DNA of 34,282 nt from contig LSSL01005539.1 in the NCBI GenBank assembly GCA_001953115.1, positions 1 to 34,282 of the forward strand, written 5' to 3'. This stretch comes from Smittium mucronatum (taxonomy: Eukaryota > Kickxellomycota > Harpellomycetes > Harpellales > Legeriomycetaceae). The notes beneath the pieces are model-generated. The model made no database searches and was not told where the DNA came from. It was given only the letters and a program-made list of their open reading frames with translations. The first letter of the stretch is position 1. Each line of letters opens with the position of its first letter. Below are positions 33,618 through 34,282 of the stretch, piece after piece. The position numbers and the translations under genes were made by a program.

Positions 33618-34282
33618 AATCTTCAAAAATAGCTAACTAATAATAACTTTTTATAACTTTTATTTTTTCAAGATTTTTATTGAGCCACTTTTTTTTCTTT
33701 ATTAAAACAGCTGCAAATCGCTTTGGAAATAGGTTAGATGATGCAGAAATTCGGGTTATAGAATCGGTTTAGATTTTTAGTTTTGGGGTAATCGTCAGTT
33801 TTTATCTATCAAAAGACAGAAATGAACAAGTTTAAAATTTTTTGTTTTTCTTAATTTGCTTTTAAAGCTAAAAAATGGCTTTTTACCCCATACATAGGTG
33901 TCAAAATAAAGTAAAAAAATAAATAGAAATCAGCCTATAAAAGTAAAAAAATTTCAGATTAAGAATTCTATGGATTATAAACCCACATTTTTTTTCTTTT
34001 TTCAGTTTAGAAAAGTTAAATTGATTTTACTAAAAAAATCTTCGAAATTTTTTATGCTATAGCTGGTAATACTTTTATTATTTGATCACCTTTTCAAACA
34101 TTAAAAAAAATCTGATCATTTTTGCAAATTAATTTAAAAAAATAAACAAACAAAAGCTTTAATCTCCGTTGAATATAAATTCGTATAAAAAAAAAAAGAG
34201 AAAATATTATTCTTTATAAATTTAAATTTATAGAGATAGTATTAGGTTACCAACGCAATTTAGGCCTTTGAATGAAATAAAG

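Larger units (their letters stand above)
30326..34127. mobile_element. 3.8-kb palindromic element with ~842-bp inverted arms and transposase relics
   Basis: Arms 30326-31168 and 33286-34127 are inverted copies flanking a 2117-bp core that holds a MULE transposase relic and a Tc1/mariner-like relic. Long terminal inverted repeats are known for Mutator-like elements, so the MULE is the likelier owner of the arms. The 9-bp flanks just outside the arms (30317-30325 and 34128-34136) are not alike, so no target-site duplication is visible. A segmental inverted duplication around an unrelated core is therefore still possible. Confidence 0.55.
33286..34127 (+). repeat. Right inverted arm (842 bp)
   Basis: Reverse complement of 30326-31168. 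The inner end begins at CATTAATG, itself palindromic, and the outer end is at TTTTTGCAA (34119-34127), after which the flanks differ completely. Confidence 0.92.

Overview
This window is extremely AT-rich (G+C roughly 20% by eye) and nearly free of intact genes. Long A/T homopolymers, TATA-type promoter-like motifs and relics of several eukaryotic cut-and-paste DNA transposons (PIF/Harbinger, pogo/Tigger, MULE, Tc1/mariner) point to a repeat-rich region of a eukaryotic nuclear genome. The mix of families and the base composition would fit a gene-poor, AT-rich fungal-type genome (a microsporidian with an expanded genome, or an AT-rich early-diverging fungus), but nothing here fixes the taxon. 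I see no rRNA, tRNA, CRISPR array, operon or bacterial gene.

Layout. Bases 1-349: the broken 3' part of an unrecognised coding sequence. 891-998: a promoter-like repeat (copy A, + strand). 1000-6100: AT-rich non-coding sequence with two isolated poly-C runs. 6105-6618: a possible decayed coding relic on the - strand. 7371-8838: a compositionally distinct, less AT-rich island read on the - strand. In its transcriptional order it has a TATA-like repeat (copy B, the inverted relative of copy A), a leader with three AGTCCC motifs, a membrane-protein frame with one in-frame TGA, a second soluble-protein ORF, a perfect 14-bp hairpin, and five ~61-bp tandem repeats. I cannot assign this unit to a known family. 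10861-13105: a degraded element with ~270-bp inverted arms around a - strand PIF/Harbinger-like (DDE_4) transposase relic. 17604-18440: a + strand pogo/Tigger-like (CENP-B HTH plus DDE_1) relic. 25600-26819: a longer + strand DDE_4 transposase pseudogene. 30326-34127: a 3.8-kb palindromic structure with ~842-bp inverted arms. Its 2.1-kb core holds a MULE transposase relic and, downstream, a Tc1/mariner-like relic.

How it fits together. None of the transposases could work as read: each is broken by stops and frameshifts. The window reads as a transposon graveyard subject to AT-biased decay. The two exceptions to that decay are the 7.3-8.8 kb island and the near-identical inner part of the 30.3/34.1 kb inverted repeat, and these deserve attention first. 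All family assignments come from motif reading, without a database search.
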